A stretch of DNA of 7,506 bases, taken from positions 1-7,506 of the forward strand of contig JANXMO010000683.1 in the NCBI GenBank assembly GCA_025354615.1, given 5' to 3'. The DNA comes from Burkholderiales bacterium (GTDB taxonomy: Bacteria; Pseudomonadota; Gammaproteobacteria; Burkholderiales; Burkholderiaceae_C). This document shows positions 1 through 6,007 of the stretch, one piece after another. Below the pieces are notes generated by a model. The model searched no databases. It saw nothing but the letters and a program-made list of their open reading frames with translations, and had not been told where the DNA came from. How positions within the stretch are numbered: the stretch's first letter is position 1; every line of letters starts with the position of its first letter. Both the position numbers and the translations under genes were made by a program.

Positions 1-835
1 CCAAGTCGCTGCCCGCGCCACTGCCAGTGGGAATGAGCTTTTGCGCCAATGCGCTCCAGCTGGGGTTTGCTTCATTGGCGCTGCCGGGCACCGAACAATT
101 CCAGTTGTTGCCCGTCGAGCTGCCCACGCTGGTGTTGCCCCGGCTGGTGTCGACGTCGGCGCGATCGAAGCAGTATTCCCACTGCGCCAGCGCGGTGGCG
201 TTGCCCAGCGGGGTGTAGCGGCTGCCATTGGCGTTGTAGAGCGGCGCCGTGGGCAGCGTGGCTGAATCGAGCGACGCCGGCACTTGGCCGGTGATCACCG
301 ACATCGATGCGTGCTCGTGCCCTGCAACGACCGACTCGATGCCAATGAACAGTGGCACATTTTTGTAGGCGTTGAGGTACTCGACCAGCGGGTACTGAAA
401 TTCCTGTATCGATTGCCAGCGCCACATGTTCTGGTTCGGTGTGGCGCCGGAGACCAGGCCCTTGGGCTGCACCGGCGGCGTGGTGTTTTGCCACGTGGTG
501 GTCGGGCCTTGCGGCGTCAGCGGGTAGACCGGCGTGTCCAGGCTCGCGTCTTCGGTCAAGGTGCAATTGCGGTTGCCGCTGCCGCCATGGCCGGCTTGCA
601 CGAACCAGTCCAGGCCAAAGTTGCCCTCGGTCCGCTCGGTGGATTTTTTCACCAGCTTTTGCATCGAGATCGAGCCGTCGGAGCAGGTGGTGTGGTTATG
701 AAAGTCACCCGCCACGTATTTGCCGGGCGTTTTGCCTGCCGCTGACGCCGGCGTTGGCGCCATCGCCAAGGTGCTGCTGCCGATGGCGGTCACTGCGGCA
801 AGCGCAAGTGGGCTTCTGTGAAATTGAAATGCCAT
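1..835 (-). CDS. Exported PHP-domain metal-dependent phosphoesterase (N-terminal part, runs off left edge)
   Basis: The frame is open from an ATG at 835 to the window edge (278 visible codons), so the C-terminus is missing. Residues 1-32 look like a Sec signal peptide: a basic start, an Ala/Leu-rich core and an ASA cleavage site after A32. The mature protein begins with the PHP metal-binding motif HNHTTCSDG (46-54). Further likely metal ligands are H83 in FVQAGHGG (78-85) and E167, H173 and H175 in GIESVVAGHEH (165-175). PHP proteins hydrolyse phosphoesters with a di- or trinuclear metal centre; most are cytoplasmic, so the signal peptide places this one in the periplasm or outside the cell. 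The start is supported by AGGAG (843-847) 7 nt upstream. A Pho-box-like promoter lies about 85 bp upstream, fitting phosphate scavenging. Family membership is confident; the substrate is unknown. Confidence 0.82.
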   Translation of the reverse strand, partial: MAFQFHRSPLALAAVTAIGSSTLAMAPTPASAAGKTPGKYVAGDFHNHTTCSDGSISMQKLVKKSTERTEGNFGLDWFVQAGHGGSGNRNCTLTEDASLDTPVYPLTPQGPTTTWQNTTPPVQPKGLVSGATPNQNMWRWQSIQEFQYPLVEYLNAYKNVPLFIGIESVVAGHEHASMSVITGQVPASLDSATLPTAPLYNANGSRYTPLGNATALAQWEYCFDRADVDTSRGNTSVGSSTGNNWNCSVPGSANEANPSWSALAQKLIPTGSGAGSDL

Positions 836-903
836 CGGTTTGCTCCTGGTGCATGGGGGTTGGAAGAGGCGCTGCCTTGGTCCTGACCGGCAAGCGTCAA
901 CCG

Positions 904-937
904 ATCGTAGAGACGCCCCATGACAGTTGCATGACGG
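904..937 (-). promoter_or_regulatory. Candidate PhoB-dependent promoter (Pho box plus -10) of the PHP phosphoesterase gene
   Basis: On the minus strand, positions 937-920 read CCGTCAT-GCAA-CTGTCAT. These are two direct 7-mers 4 bp apart, matching the CTGTCAT Pho-box half-site at 6/7 and 7/7. Ten bases further on is TACGAT (909-904), 4/6 to the sigma70 -10 hexamer. Known PhoB promoters use a Pho box in place of a -35, placed about 10 bp before the -10, so both sequence and spacing fit. The implied transcript start near 897 leaves a leader of about 60 nt. No biochemical evidence is available; the call rests on motif match, spacing and a phosphoesterase downstream. Confidence 0.68.
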
Positions 938-973
938 GTGACCTCAAATCGGGATGCACCGCCCGCAGTGTTT

Positions 974-1007
974 TCGTCACAAAGTTGTCTTCAACCGTTT
1001 CTACGAT
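974..1007 (+). promoter_or_regulatory. Weaker Pho-box-like promoter facing the PEP-CTERM gene
   Basis: Plus-strand bases 974-991 read TCGTCAC-AAAG-TTGTCTT. The half-sites match CTGTCAT at 4/7 and 5/7, with the canonical 4-bp spacer. After exactly 10 bases comes TACGAT (1002-1007), the same -10 hexamer with the same spacing as the divergent minus-strand promoter. The distance from the -10 to the start codon is also nearly equal on both sides (about 69 bp). The half-sites alone would not be convincing; the shared geometry raises confidence. Confidence 0.45.
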
Positions 1008-1076
1008 GGGAGCGTGCCGGGGCGCTGCCAGCGCGGGTGTCGCACTGGCCCGAACGCACGTCAATTGGAGATCCTG

Positions 1077-1712
1077 ATGAAGCTGCTTTCTATTGCTGCG
1101 CTGGCCCTGTTCACCACCGCGCCTGTCTTTGCGTCCTCGTCTTTTCTGCTCGACTTCGAGAAGAACTGGGACTACACCAATGGCGACATCAACGGCTACT
1201 ACGGTGGCGGCACGGCCGCCGATGGCAGTGCTGGCGCCGATGTCGGTGTGTCCTTCGTCAATGTGTCGGGCTTGTCGAACGATGCCAACTTCACCTATTA
1301 CAGCGGCGCGCCGTCAATGGTGGGAACGGCCTACGCCCACAGTTTTGCGCCGCAAGACCAGGCGTTCATGAACGTGAGTGGTGGGGTCGACAACGCGCTT
1401 TCGTTCTTTTACTCAAGCCCCGTTGGTGTGACCGGCGCGGTTCGCGCCTACAGCGGCCTCAACGGCAGCGGCGCCTTGCTGGGCACGTTGGACTTGGCGG
1501 CCAATGCAAGCCCCGCTTATGACGGCTGGACGCAGGCCACCCTGGCCTTCAACGGCACCGCCCGTTCCTTCGACCTGACCAACAGCGCCAATGGCGTGGC
1601 CTTTGACAACATAGCGGCCAACATCAGTGCCGTGCCCGAGCCCAGCGCATGGATGTTGATGCTGCTGGGTGGTGCCTGCCTGATGCTGCGAACCGCCCGC
1701 CGTCGCGCTTGA
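1077..1712 (+). CDS. PEP-CTERM sorting domain-containing surface/secreted protein
   Basis: A 211-residue exported protein. Residues 1-19 form a Sec signal peptide ending VFA. The middle (20-185) is rich in Gly, Ser, Ala, Asn and aromatic residues, reads like an all-beta extracellular domain, and ends in a VAFDNI stretch. The C-terminus is a full PEP-CTERM signal: VPEPS (186-190), a hydrophobic helix, then a basic tail RTARRRA (205-211). In this class exosortase recognises the PEP motif and cleaves and releases or anchors the protein, often in exopolysaccharide producers; no exosortase gene is in the window. The frame stays open up to 954, but ATG 1077 is chosen because it starts the signal peptide and has GGAG (1067-1070) 6 nt upstream. 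The PHP gene lies divergently and shares the intergenic region. The sorting class is near certain; the molecular function of the mature domain is unknown. Confidence 0.88.
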   Translation: MKLLSIAALALFTTAPVFASSSFLLDFEKNWDYTNGDINGYYGGGTAADGSAGADVGVSFVNVSGLSNDANFTYYSGAPSMVGTAYAHSFAPQDQAFMNVSGGVDNALSFFYSSPVGVTGAVRAYSGLNGSGALLGTLDLAANASPAYDGWTQATLAFNGTARSFDLTNSANGVAFDNIAANISAVPEPSAWMLMLLGGACLMLRTARRRA

Positions 1713-1797
1713 AAGCGGTGTTGCAAGCCTGACCCGCTGAAGGGGAAGTGCATGGCCTGAAACAGAGCGCCGGCCAGGGGTGGTGTTTGCCGTGCGG

Positions 1798-1833
1798 ACA
1801 AGGCCTGCGCACAAGGCCTGCGCATCGCAGGTC
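1798..1833. repeat. Tandem 13-bp duplication followed by a short hairpin
   Basis: ACAAGGCCTGCGC occurs twice head to tail (1798-1810 and 1811-1823). The second copy forms the left arm of a hairpin: CCTGCG (1817-1822), loop CAT, CGCAGG (1826-1831), extendable by one G.U wobble and one G-C pair to 1833. There is no U-run, so it is not a classic intrinsic terminator. It lies in the 176-bp gap between the PEP-CTERM and BPSS1780 genes, which otherwise shows no convincing promoter. Confidence 0.6.
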
Positions 1834-1846
1834 CTAAACTGACCTC

Positions 1847-1871
1847 CGTTGCAACGCGGTTGCAGCCGTTC
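1847..1871. promoter_or_regulatory. Palindrome pair upstream of the BPSS1780-family gene
   Basis: CGTTGCAACG (1847-1856) is a perfect 10-bp palindrome. It is followed at once by an imperfect one, CGGTTGCAGCCG (1857-1868). The shared TTGCA cores are 11 bp apart, one helical turn, and lie about 25-40 bp before the ATG at 1889. This could be an operator or a coincidence; no known regulator consensus was recognised. Confidence 0.25.
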
Positions 1872-1888
1872 AGTGGCGGACTTACTTC

Positions 1889-2620
1889 ATGGACATTGCA
1901 AATGCATCGTTGCTGGCTCGCCGTGTGGCGGCCGACCGGGGCTGGGCCTGGTGGCACGCGGCGTGGCTGGTTTTCATCCGCAATGCGGGCATGTGGATCG
2001 TGCTGGCCTTGGCCATGCTGGTGGTCTTCGCTGTGCTCGGACGTTTGGCGTTGTTCGGCAGGCTGGTGGCGCTGCTGCTGTTGCCGGTGTTCATGGGTGG
2101 CTGGATGTTGACCGTGCGGCGGGTGGAGCCGGCAGGCGTGCCGGTGCTGGCCGATGTGTTCGCGGGTTTTCAGCAGCGGCGGCTGGTTCCGTTGCTGGTG
2201 CTGGGCGTGGTGTTGGTGGCGTCGATTGCCGCTGTCGGTTTGACCTTCAGCGTGCTGGGCATGGGCGCCGCGTTTGGTCTGGCTGGCGGTGCCCTGGCCT
2301 ATAGCGTGCTCGGCCTGCTGGCGAGCCTTGGCGTCATGTTGTTGGCCCTGGTGGCCGTTGCGCTGCTCAGTGTCATGGTTGGCATGGCCTTGTGGTTTGC
2401 GCCCGCTCTGGTGGTGCTGCAAGGTTTGGCACCCGTTGATGCGCTCAAAGCCAGCTTTTTGGCCCAGTTGAAAAACTGGCGGGCTTTTTTGCTCTACAGC
2501 GCCGTTTATTTGGTCGCTGCGCTTTTGGCGACCGTTCCTTTCGGACTGGGTTGGTTGGTGCTGGTGCCGGTCGGCATGACCACGCTTTATGTGTCGTACA
2601 CGGAGGTTTTCGGCAGTTGA
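1889..2620 (+). CDS. BPSS1780-family integral membrane protein
   Basis: A 243-residue, very hydrophobic protein with a short polar N-terminus (1-23) that includes the aromatic WAWWHAAW stretch (19-26). Membrane segments fall at roughly 34-50, 54-74, 99-127, 135-170 (long enough for two) and 199-229, so about six helices. The FAPALVVLQGLAPVDALKASF segment (170-190) followed by KNW (195-197) is the kind of conserved loop seen in BPSS1780-type proteins of Burkholderiales. That family has no established biochemical role. The start has only a weak GGCGGA (1875-1880) as ribosome site, 8 nt upstream. The gene ends before a clear terminator at 2674-2704, so it does not obviously share a transcript with the next gene. 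Family assignment is by overall pattern and moderately confident; transport or envelope roles would be speculation. Confidence 0.7.
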   Translation: MDIANASLLARRVAADRGWAWWHAAWLVFIRNAGMWIVLALAMLVVFAVLGRLALFGRLVALLLLPVFMGGWMLTVRRVEPAGVPVLADVFAGFQQRRLVPLLVLGVVLVASIAAVGLTFSVLGMGAAFGLAGGALAYSVLGLLASLGVMLLALVAVALLSVMVGMALWFAPALVVLQGLAPVDALKASFLAQLKNWRAFLLYSAVYLVAALLATVPFGLGWLVLVPVGMTTLYVSYTEVFGS

Positions 2621-2673
2621 AAACGGTTGAGGCGCGTGCATTGCCCTGCTACACGGCTTATTCCGTTTCATCC

Positions 2674-2704
2674 GGCACTTCATGAAAGTGCTTAAATTTT
2701 TTGG
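2674..2704 (+). terminator. Rho-independent terminator after the BPSS1780-family gene
   Basis: GCACTT (2675-2680), loop CATGA, AAGTGC (2686-2691), extended by a G.U pair, followed by TTAAATTTTTT. It has a short stem and a good U-run about 54 bp after the stop codon at 2620. It lies just before the acyltransferase gene, so that gene probably has its own promoter or depends on read-through. TTAAAT at 2692-2697 could double as a -10 element. Confidence 0.6.
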
Positions 2705-2730
2705 TCGCCACGTGCGTCACTGTTTTCGCC

Positions 2731-3537
2731 ATGCACTTGCTTTATGCCGCCACTGCGCGCGCCGCGCCAGCCGCTTGTCCTGCCTACCGGGCCCGTTTGG
2801 CAACCGGCCCGGCGGATGTGCGTGCGGCGCAGGCACTGCGCTTTGATGTTTTCAACATGGAGCTCGATGAGGGCTTGTCGCAGTCGTATGAAACCGGGCT
2901 GGACGCCGACCCGTTCGATGCGGTGTGTGACCACTTGATCATCGAGGCCGCCGACGGCAATGTTGTGGGCACTTACCGTCTGCAGACCGGCCACCGTGCC
3001 GGCAAAGCGCTTGGCTATTACAGCGAGCGCGAATTCGACTTCACGCCGTTCGAGCCCATGCGCGGCCAGATGCTGGAACTGGGCCGGGCCTGTATTCACC
3101 ACCATCACCGCAATTACAGCGTGCTGAATCTGCTCTGGCAGGGCATTGCCCGGCATGCGCAGCAGCAGGGCAGCCGCTATTTGATCGGCTGCAGCTCATT
3201 GACGTCGCAAGACGCCCGGGTGGGCCTGGCGGCCTATGACGTGCTGGCGCCGCATTTGGCACCGCCACGTTGGCGAACGCGGCCGCGACAGGCCTTTGAT
3301 TTGGCGCATGACGGCGCGCCCACCCGCAGCTTCCACAGAAGTCACGGCAATGCTGCGCCGCTGGCGCCAGCGGCGCGAATTCCTCGCCTTTTATCGGCTT
3401 ATCTGGCGCTGGGCGCTGCCATTTGCGGCCCACCAGCCATCGACCGTGAATTCAAGACGATCGACTTCCTGACCTGGATCGACATCGAATCGCCGCGCAT
3501 GCGTTTGCTGACGCGCCGCGGCCGTTACACCGGTTGA
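2731..3537 (+). CDS. OlsB/hemolysin-like GNAT N-acyltransferase
   Basis: A 268-residue protein of the GNAT subgroup containing OlsB, the enzyme that N-acylates ornithine with acyl-ACP as the first step of ornithine-lipid synthesis; many homologues are labelled 'putative hemolysin'. Recognisable blocks are YRARLA (19-24), an RAAQALRFDVFNMEL stretch near 31-45, VVGTYRL (78-84), ELGRACIHHHHRN (116-128), YLIGCSSLTSQD (150-161) and GPPAIDREFKTIDFLT (233-248). The reading frame is intact. Start choice is uncertain: a stop at 2683-2685 leaves TTG 2701 (278 aa) or ATG 2731, and neither has a good ribosome site. ATG 2731 is preferred because homology-like sequence begins after it and TTG 2701 overlaps the terminator U-run. 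No OlsA-type O-acyltransferase is in the window, so lyso-ornithine lipid or another N-acyl amino acid is possible; the substrate is inferred. Confidence 0.75.
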   Translation: MHLLYAATARAAPAACPAYRARLATGPADVRAAQALRFDVFNMELDEGLSQSYETGLDADPFDAVCDHLIIEAADGNVVGTYRLQTGHRAGKALGYYSEREFDFTPFEPMRGQMLELGRACIHHHHRNYSVLNLLWQGIARHAQQQGSRYLIGCSSLTSQDARVGLAAYDVLAPHLAPPRWRTRPRQAFDLAHDGAPTRSFHRSHGNAAPLAPAARIPRLLSAYLALGAAICGPPAIDREFKTIDFLTWIDIESPRMRLLTRRGRYTG

Positions 3538-3572
3538 CCACTCGCTGGCCGGCGCGTTGCGCGGCAGTGGTC
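3536..3572. terminator. Candidate bidirectional hairpin between convergent genes
   Basis: GACCACT (3536-3542) pairs with AGTGGTC (3566-3572), and a GC-rich interior includes a GCGC/GCGC mini-stem. It starts inside the acyltransferase stop codon and ends 7 bp before the ahpF stop codon, filling the 42-bp convergent gap. There is no U-run on either side, so termination efficiency is doubtful. Confidence 0.4.
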
Positions 3573-3579
3573 TCACCCA

Positions 3580-5142
3580 TCAAGCCACGGGCATTCGAAT
3601 CAAATGGTCGAACGCCGACAACGCCGCCTTGGCGCCCTCGCCGGTAGCGATGATGATTTGCTTGTAAGGCACGGTGGTCACGTCACCCGCCGCGTAGACG
3701 CCGGGAAGGCTGGTGTGGCAACGCGCGTCAATCACCACTTCGCCGTGGGCTGACAGCTCCAGCGTTCCTTTCAGCCACTCGGTGTTCGGCACCAAGCCGA
3801 TCTGCACGAAAACGCCGGCCAGCTCGATCAGATGCAACTCGCCGGTGGTGCGGTCCCGCAGGTGCAAGCCGTTGACACGGCTGCCGTCACCGGTGATTTC
3901 CGTGGTCTGGGCGCTGGTTCGAATATCGACGTTGGGCAGGCTCTTGAGCTTGCGCACCAGCACCGCATCGGCTTTCAGCTGGTCGGCGAATTCGACCAAA
4001 GTCACATGCCCGACCACGCCGGCCAAATCGATCGCGGCTTCAACACCCGAGTTGCCGCCGCCGATCACGGCCACCCGCTTGCCTTTGAACAAGGGCCCGT
4101 CGCAATGCGGGCAATAAGCCACGCCTTTGTTGCGGTACTCGGTTTCGCCCGGCACGTTGACATGCCGCCAACGCGCCCCGGTCGCCAGCACGACGGAACG
4201 GCTTTTCAATTCGGCGCCGTTGGCCAGCCGCACGCTGAAGAGGCCGCCGGCCTGTGCCGCCGGCTCGAGTGCCACCACGTGCTGGCCATTCATGATGTCG
4301 ACCTCATAGGCGCGCACGTGCGACTCCAGCGCGGCGGCGAACTGTGGCCCGACGGTTTCCAGCACCGAAACGAAGTTTTCGATGCCCAGCGTGTCGAGCG
4401 TCTGCCCGCCAAAGCGCTCGGCCACCACGCCGGTGCGGATGCCTTTGCGCGCCGCATACACCGCGGCCGCGGCGCCAGCCGGGCCGCCGCCGACGATCAG
4501 CATGTCGAAAGCCGGCTTGGCGGCCAGCTTGACCGCGTCGCGCGCGGCCGCACCGGTGTCGAGCTTGGCCAGGATTTCACCGATTTCCATGCGGCCCGAG
4601 CCGAAGGGCGCGCCGTTCAGATAAACCGTCGGCACGGCCATGATCTGCCGCGCCTCGATGTCGTCCTTGAACAGGCCGCCGTCGATGGCCACATGCTGGA
4701 TACGCGGGTTCAGCACCGCCATGACGTTGAGCGCCTGCACCACGTCCGGGCAGTTGTGGCAGGTCAACGACATGTAGGTTTCAAACACGAAGTCACCTTG
4801 CAGCGACTGGATTTGTTCAACCGTGTCGGCCTCCAGCTTTGGCGGGTGACCACCGGCCTGCAGCAGCGCCAGCACCAGCGAGGTGAACTCGTGGCCCATC
4901 GGCACGGCGGCAAAACGCACGCGGCCAGGCTGGCCCGCACGGCCGATGCTGAACGACGGGCGACGCGCATCGTTGCCGTCGAAACGAACCATGATCTTGT
5001 CGGACAGCGCGGCGATGTCGTCGAGCAATGTGCGCATTTCCTGCGCGGCCGCGCGGTCATCCAGCGTTGCCACCAATTCCACCGGCTGGCTGACGCGTTC
5101 GAGATAGCCTTTGAGTTGGGATTGAAGAGCGGCATCCAACAT
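3580..5142 (-). CDS. ahpF: Alkyl hydroperoxide reductase subunit F (NADH-dependent AhpC reductase)
   Basis: 520 residues, essentially the same length as E. coli AhpF (521). AhpF moves electrons from NADH through FAD and two disulfides to AhpC in the cytoplasm. The N-terminal tandem thioredoxin-fold domain (about 1-200) carries the CHNC centre at C128/C131. The thioredoxin-reductase-like part has the FAD-binding GGGPAG (218-223), the second redox pair CPHC at C344/C347, the NADH-binding GGGNSG (361-366), and the C-terminal FAD contact AAGDVT (484-489). All redox residues are present, so it should be active. The frame extends upstream to 5247, but ATG 5142 is chosen because it gives the family N-terminus ([14 protein letters not shown]) and has AGGA (5153-5156) 10 nt before it. 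It lies 109 bp downstream of ahpC with a terminator-like hairpin in the gap. Confidence 0.97.
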   Translation of the reverse strand: MLDAALQSQLKGYLERVSQPVELVATLDDRAAAQEMRTLLDDIAALSDKIMVRFDGNDARRPSFSIGRAGQPGRVRFAAVPMGHEFTSLVLALLQAGGHPPKLEADTVEQIQSLQGDFVFETYMSLTCHNCPDVVQALNVMAVLNPRIQHVAIDGGLFKDDIEARQIMAVPTVYLNGAPFGSGRMEIGEILAKLDTGAAARDAVKLAAKPAFDMLIVGGGPAGAAAAVYAARKGIRTGVVAERFGGQTLDTLGIENFVSVLETVGPQFAAALESHVRAYEVDIMNGQHVVALEPAAQAGGLFSVRLANGAELKSRSVVLATGARWRHVNVPGETEYRNKGVAYCPHCDGPLFKGKRVAVIGGGNSGVEAAIDLAGVVGHVTLVEFADQLKADAVLVRKLKSLPNVDIRTSAQTTEITGDGSRVNGLHLRDRTTGELHLIELAGVFVQIGLVPNTEWLKGTLELSAHGEVVIDARCHTSLPGVYAAGDVTTVPYKQIIIATGEGAKAALSAFDHLIRMPVA

Positions 5143-5207
5143 GGTGGTGATGTCCTGAAGTCTGGTTTGAGGTCCCGGAAAAAAGGGGTCAAAGCGCAGT
5201 GGTGGCG

Positions 5208-5243
5208 TAAAAACAGCGGGGACGGGCAACCGCCCATTCCCGC
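5208..5243 (-). terminator. Intercistronic terminator/attenuator between ahpC and ahpF
   Basis: On the minus strand, GCGGG (5243-5239), one A.C mismatch, and ATGGGC (5237-5232) pair across a 4-nt loop with GCCCGT and CCCGC. This gives about 11 bp in total, including one G.U. It is followed by T-G-TTTTT-A (5215-5208), a proper U-run. It begins 9 nt after the ahpC stop codon. It should terminate part of the transcription and so lower ahpF relative to ahpC; no ahpF-specific promoter was obvious in the rest of the gap. Confidence 0.65.
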
Positions 5244-5251
5244 ACAACCAT

Positions 5252-5815
5252 TTAAATCTTGCCGACCAAGTCGAGCGACGGCGTCAACGTGGCGGCGCCT
5301 TCCTGCCATTTGGCAGGGCATACCTGGCCTGGATGCGAGGCCACGTATTGCGCCGCCTTGACCTTGCGCAGCAGCTCGGACGCGTCGCGGCCAATCCCGT
5401 TGTCATGGATTTCGCACAGCTTGATCACGCCTTGCGGATTGATGACGAACGTGCCACGCAGGGCCAACCCTTCTTCTTCGATCATCACGCCGAAATTGCG
5501 CGTCAGGGTGCCGGTCGGGTCGCCAATCAACGCGTATTGCACTTTCTTGATGGCGTCCGACGTGTCGTGCCAGGCTTTGTGCGCAAAGTGCGTGTCGGTG
5601 GAAATGCCATAGACGTCAACGCCCAATTCCTTGAACGTCGAGTGGTGGTCAGCCAGGTCTTCGAGTTCGGTCGGGCAGACGAATGTGAAATCAGCGGGGT
5701 AGAACACGAAGACGCTCCATTTGCCTTGCAGCGACTGCTCGGTCACGTCGATGAACTTGCCATTTTGAAATGCAGTTGCTTTGAAAGGCAAAACAGGGGT
5801 GTTGATCAGTGACAT
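5252..5815 (-). CDS. ahpC: Alkyl hydroperoxide reductase subunit C (typical 2-Cys peroxiredoxin)
   Basis: 187 residues, the same length as E. coli AhpC, and matching its known sequence closely through the C-terminal stretch [19 protein letters not shown] and the terminal SLDLVGKI. AhpC reduces H2O2, alkyl hydroperoxides and peroxynitrite in the cytoplasm and is recycled by AhpF. The peroxidatic cysteine is C47 in FTFVCPTE (43-50), with the family T44 and the later LRGTFVI arginine. The resolving cysteine is C166 in VCPAKW. There is an extra cysteine, C134, in KLCEIHDNG, where E. coli has none. ATG 5815 is preceded by AGGA (5826-5829) at 10 nt. The 192-bp upstream gap holds inverted repeats that may control expression; no full OxyR consensus was found. 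Confidence 0.97.
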   Translation of the reverse strand: MSLINTPVLPFKATAFQNGKFIDVTEQSLQGKWSVFVFYPADFTFVCPTELEDLADHHSTFKELGVDVYGISTDTHFAHKAWHDTSDAIKKVQYALIGDPTGTLTRNFGVMIEEEGLALRGTFVINPQGVIKLCEIHDNGIGRDASELLRKVKAAQYVASHPGQVCPAKWQEGAATLTPSLDLVGKI

Positions 5816-5833
5816 AAAAATGATTTCCTAAAA

Positions 5834-5897
5834 ATTGAACAAGAATCCGCGTCGGAAACACAAGCCAGCCCATTCTTGAGTCGCTGTCTTGTGTTTC
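5834..5897 (-). promoter_or_regulatory. ahpC upstream region with two interlocking inverted repeats
   Basis: GAAACACAAG (5855-5864) and CTTGTGTTTC (5888-5897) are perfect 10-bp inverted arms with a 23-bp spacer (33 bp centre to centre, about three helical turns). A second pair, CAAGAAT (5840-5846) and ATTCTTG (5872-5878), interlocks with it. A weak promoter can be drawn on the minus strand as TTGTGT (5863-5858), 18-bp spacer, TTCAAT (5839-5834). Its -35 would sit inside the ahpC-proximal arm, but it would leave only a very short leader, so promoter placement is uncertain. The repeat is the firm observation; an operator role is inferred. Confidence 0.45.
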
Positions 5898-5969
5898 GTG
5901 AAGTAATTCTGATGGTTCCACCGCGCGTTGTGGATTGATTGCCAACATCGCTGCGATGAGCGTTTCCTA

Positions 5970-5996
5970 TGGCCTGGCGTGTGTCGAAACAGGCCA
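5970..5996 (-). terminator. Hairpin downstream of the ester-cyclase-like gene
   Basis: TGGCCTG (5970-5976) and CAGGCCA (5990-5996) form a perfect 7-bp stem with a 13-nt loop, beginning 12 nt past the stop codon of the 6008-6505 gene on the minus strand. There is no U-run, so it may be a weak terminator or a 3'-end stabiliser. Next to it, CATCGC-T-GCGATG (5946-5958) is a further perfect small palindrome of unknown role. Confidence 0.35.
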
Positions 5997-6007
5997 GCCA
6001 ACGCCGT

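Noticed and set aside
954..1076. Upstream extension of the PEP-CTERM gene to 954
   Set aside because: It would put 41 unlikely residues before a perfect signal peptide and overlap the candidate promoter; ATG 1077 has a good ribosome site.
1517..2683. Long minus-strand open frame (388 codons) opposite the PEP-CTERM and BPSS1780 genes
   Set aside because: Its translation is Gln/His/Arg-rich low-complexity sequence with no domain, typical of the antisense of a high-GC hydrophobic gene; the plus-strand genes have clear family features.
2682..2850. ATG at 2682 as start of the acyltransferase or as a small separate gene
   Set aside because: It is in a different frame, lies inside the terminator loop, and gives a short Arg/His/Cys-rich product before stopping; no sign of a frameshift joining it to the acyltransferase.
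5143..5247. Upstream extension of ahpF to 5247
   Set aside because: It would translate the terminator-like hairpin region and add 35 residues absent from AhpF proteins.
3832..5361. Long plus-strand open frame (509 codons) opposite ahpF and ahpC
   Set aside because: It is the antisense shadow of well-conserved ahpF; its His/Arg/Ala-rich product resembles no family.
5691..5948. Minus-strand open frame overlapping the ahpC start
   Set aside because: It is out of frame with ahpC and covers its promoter region; no ribosome site or family resemblance.
5816..6007. Classic OxyR site upstream of ahpC
   Set aside because: I looked for ATAG-N7-CTAT tandem motifs. Only a poor partial resemblance near 5957-5970 was seen, too weak to call.
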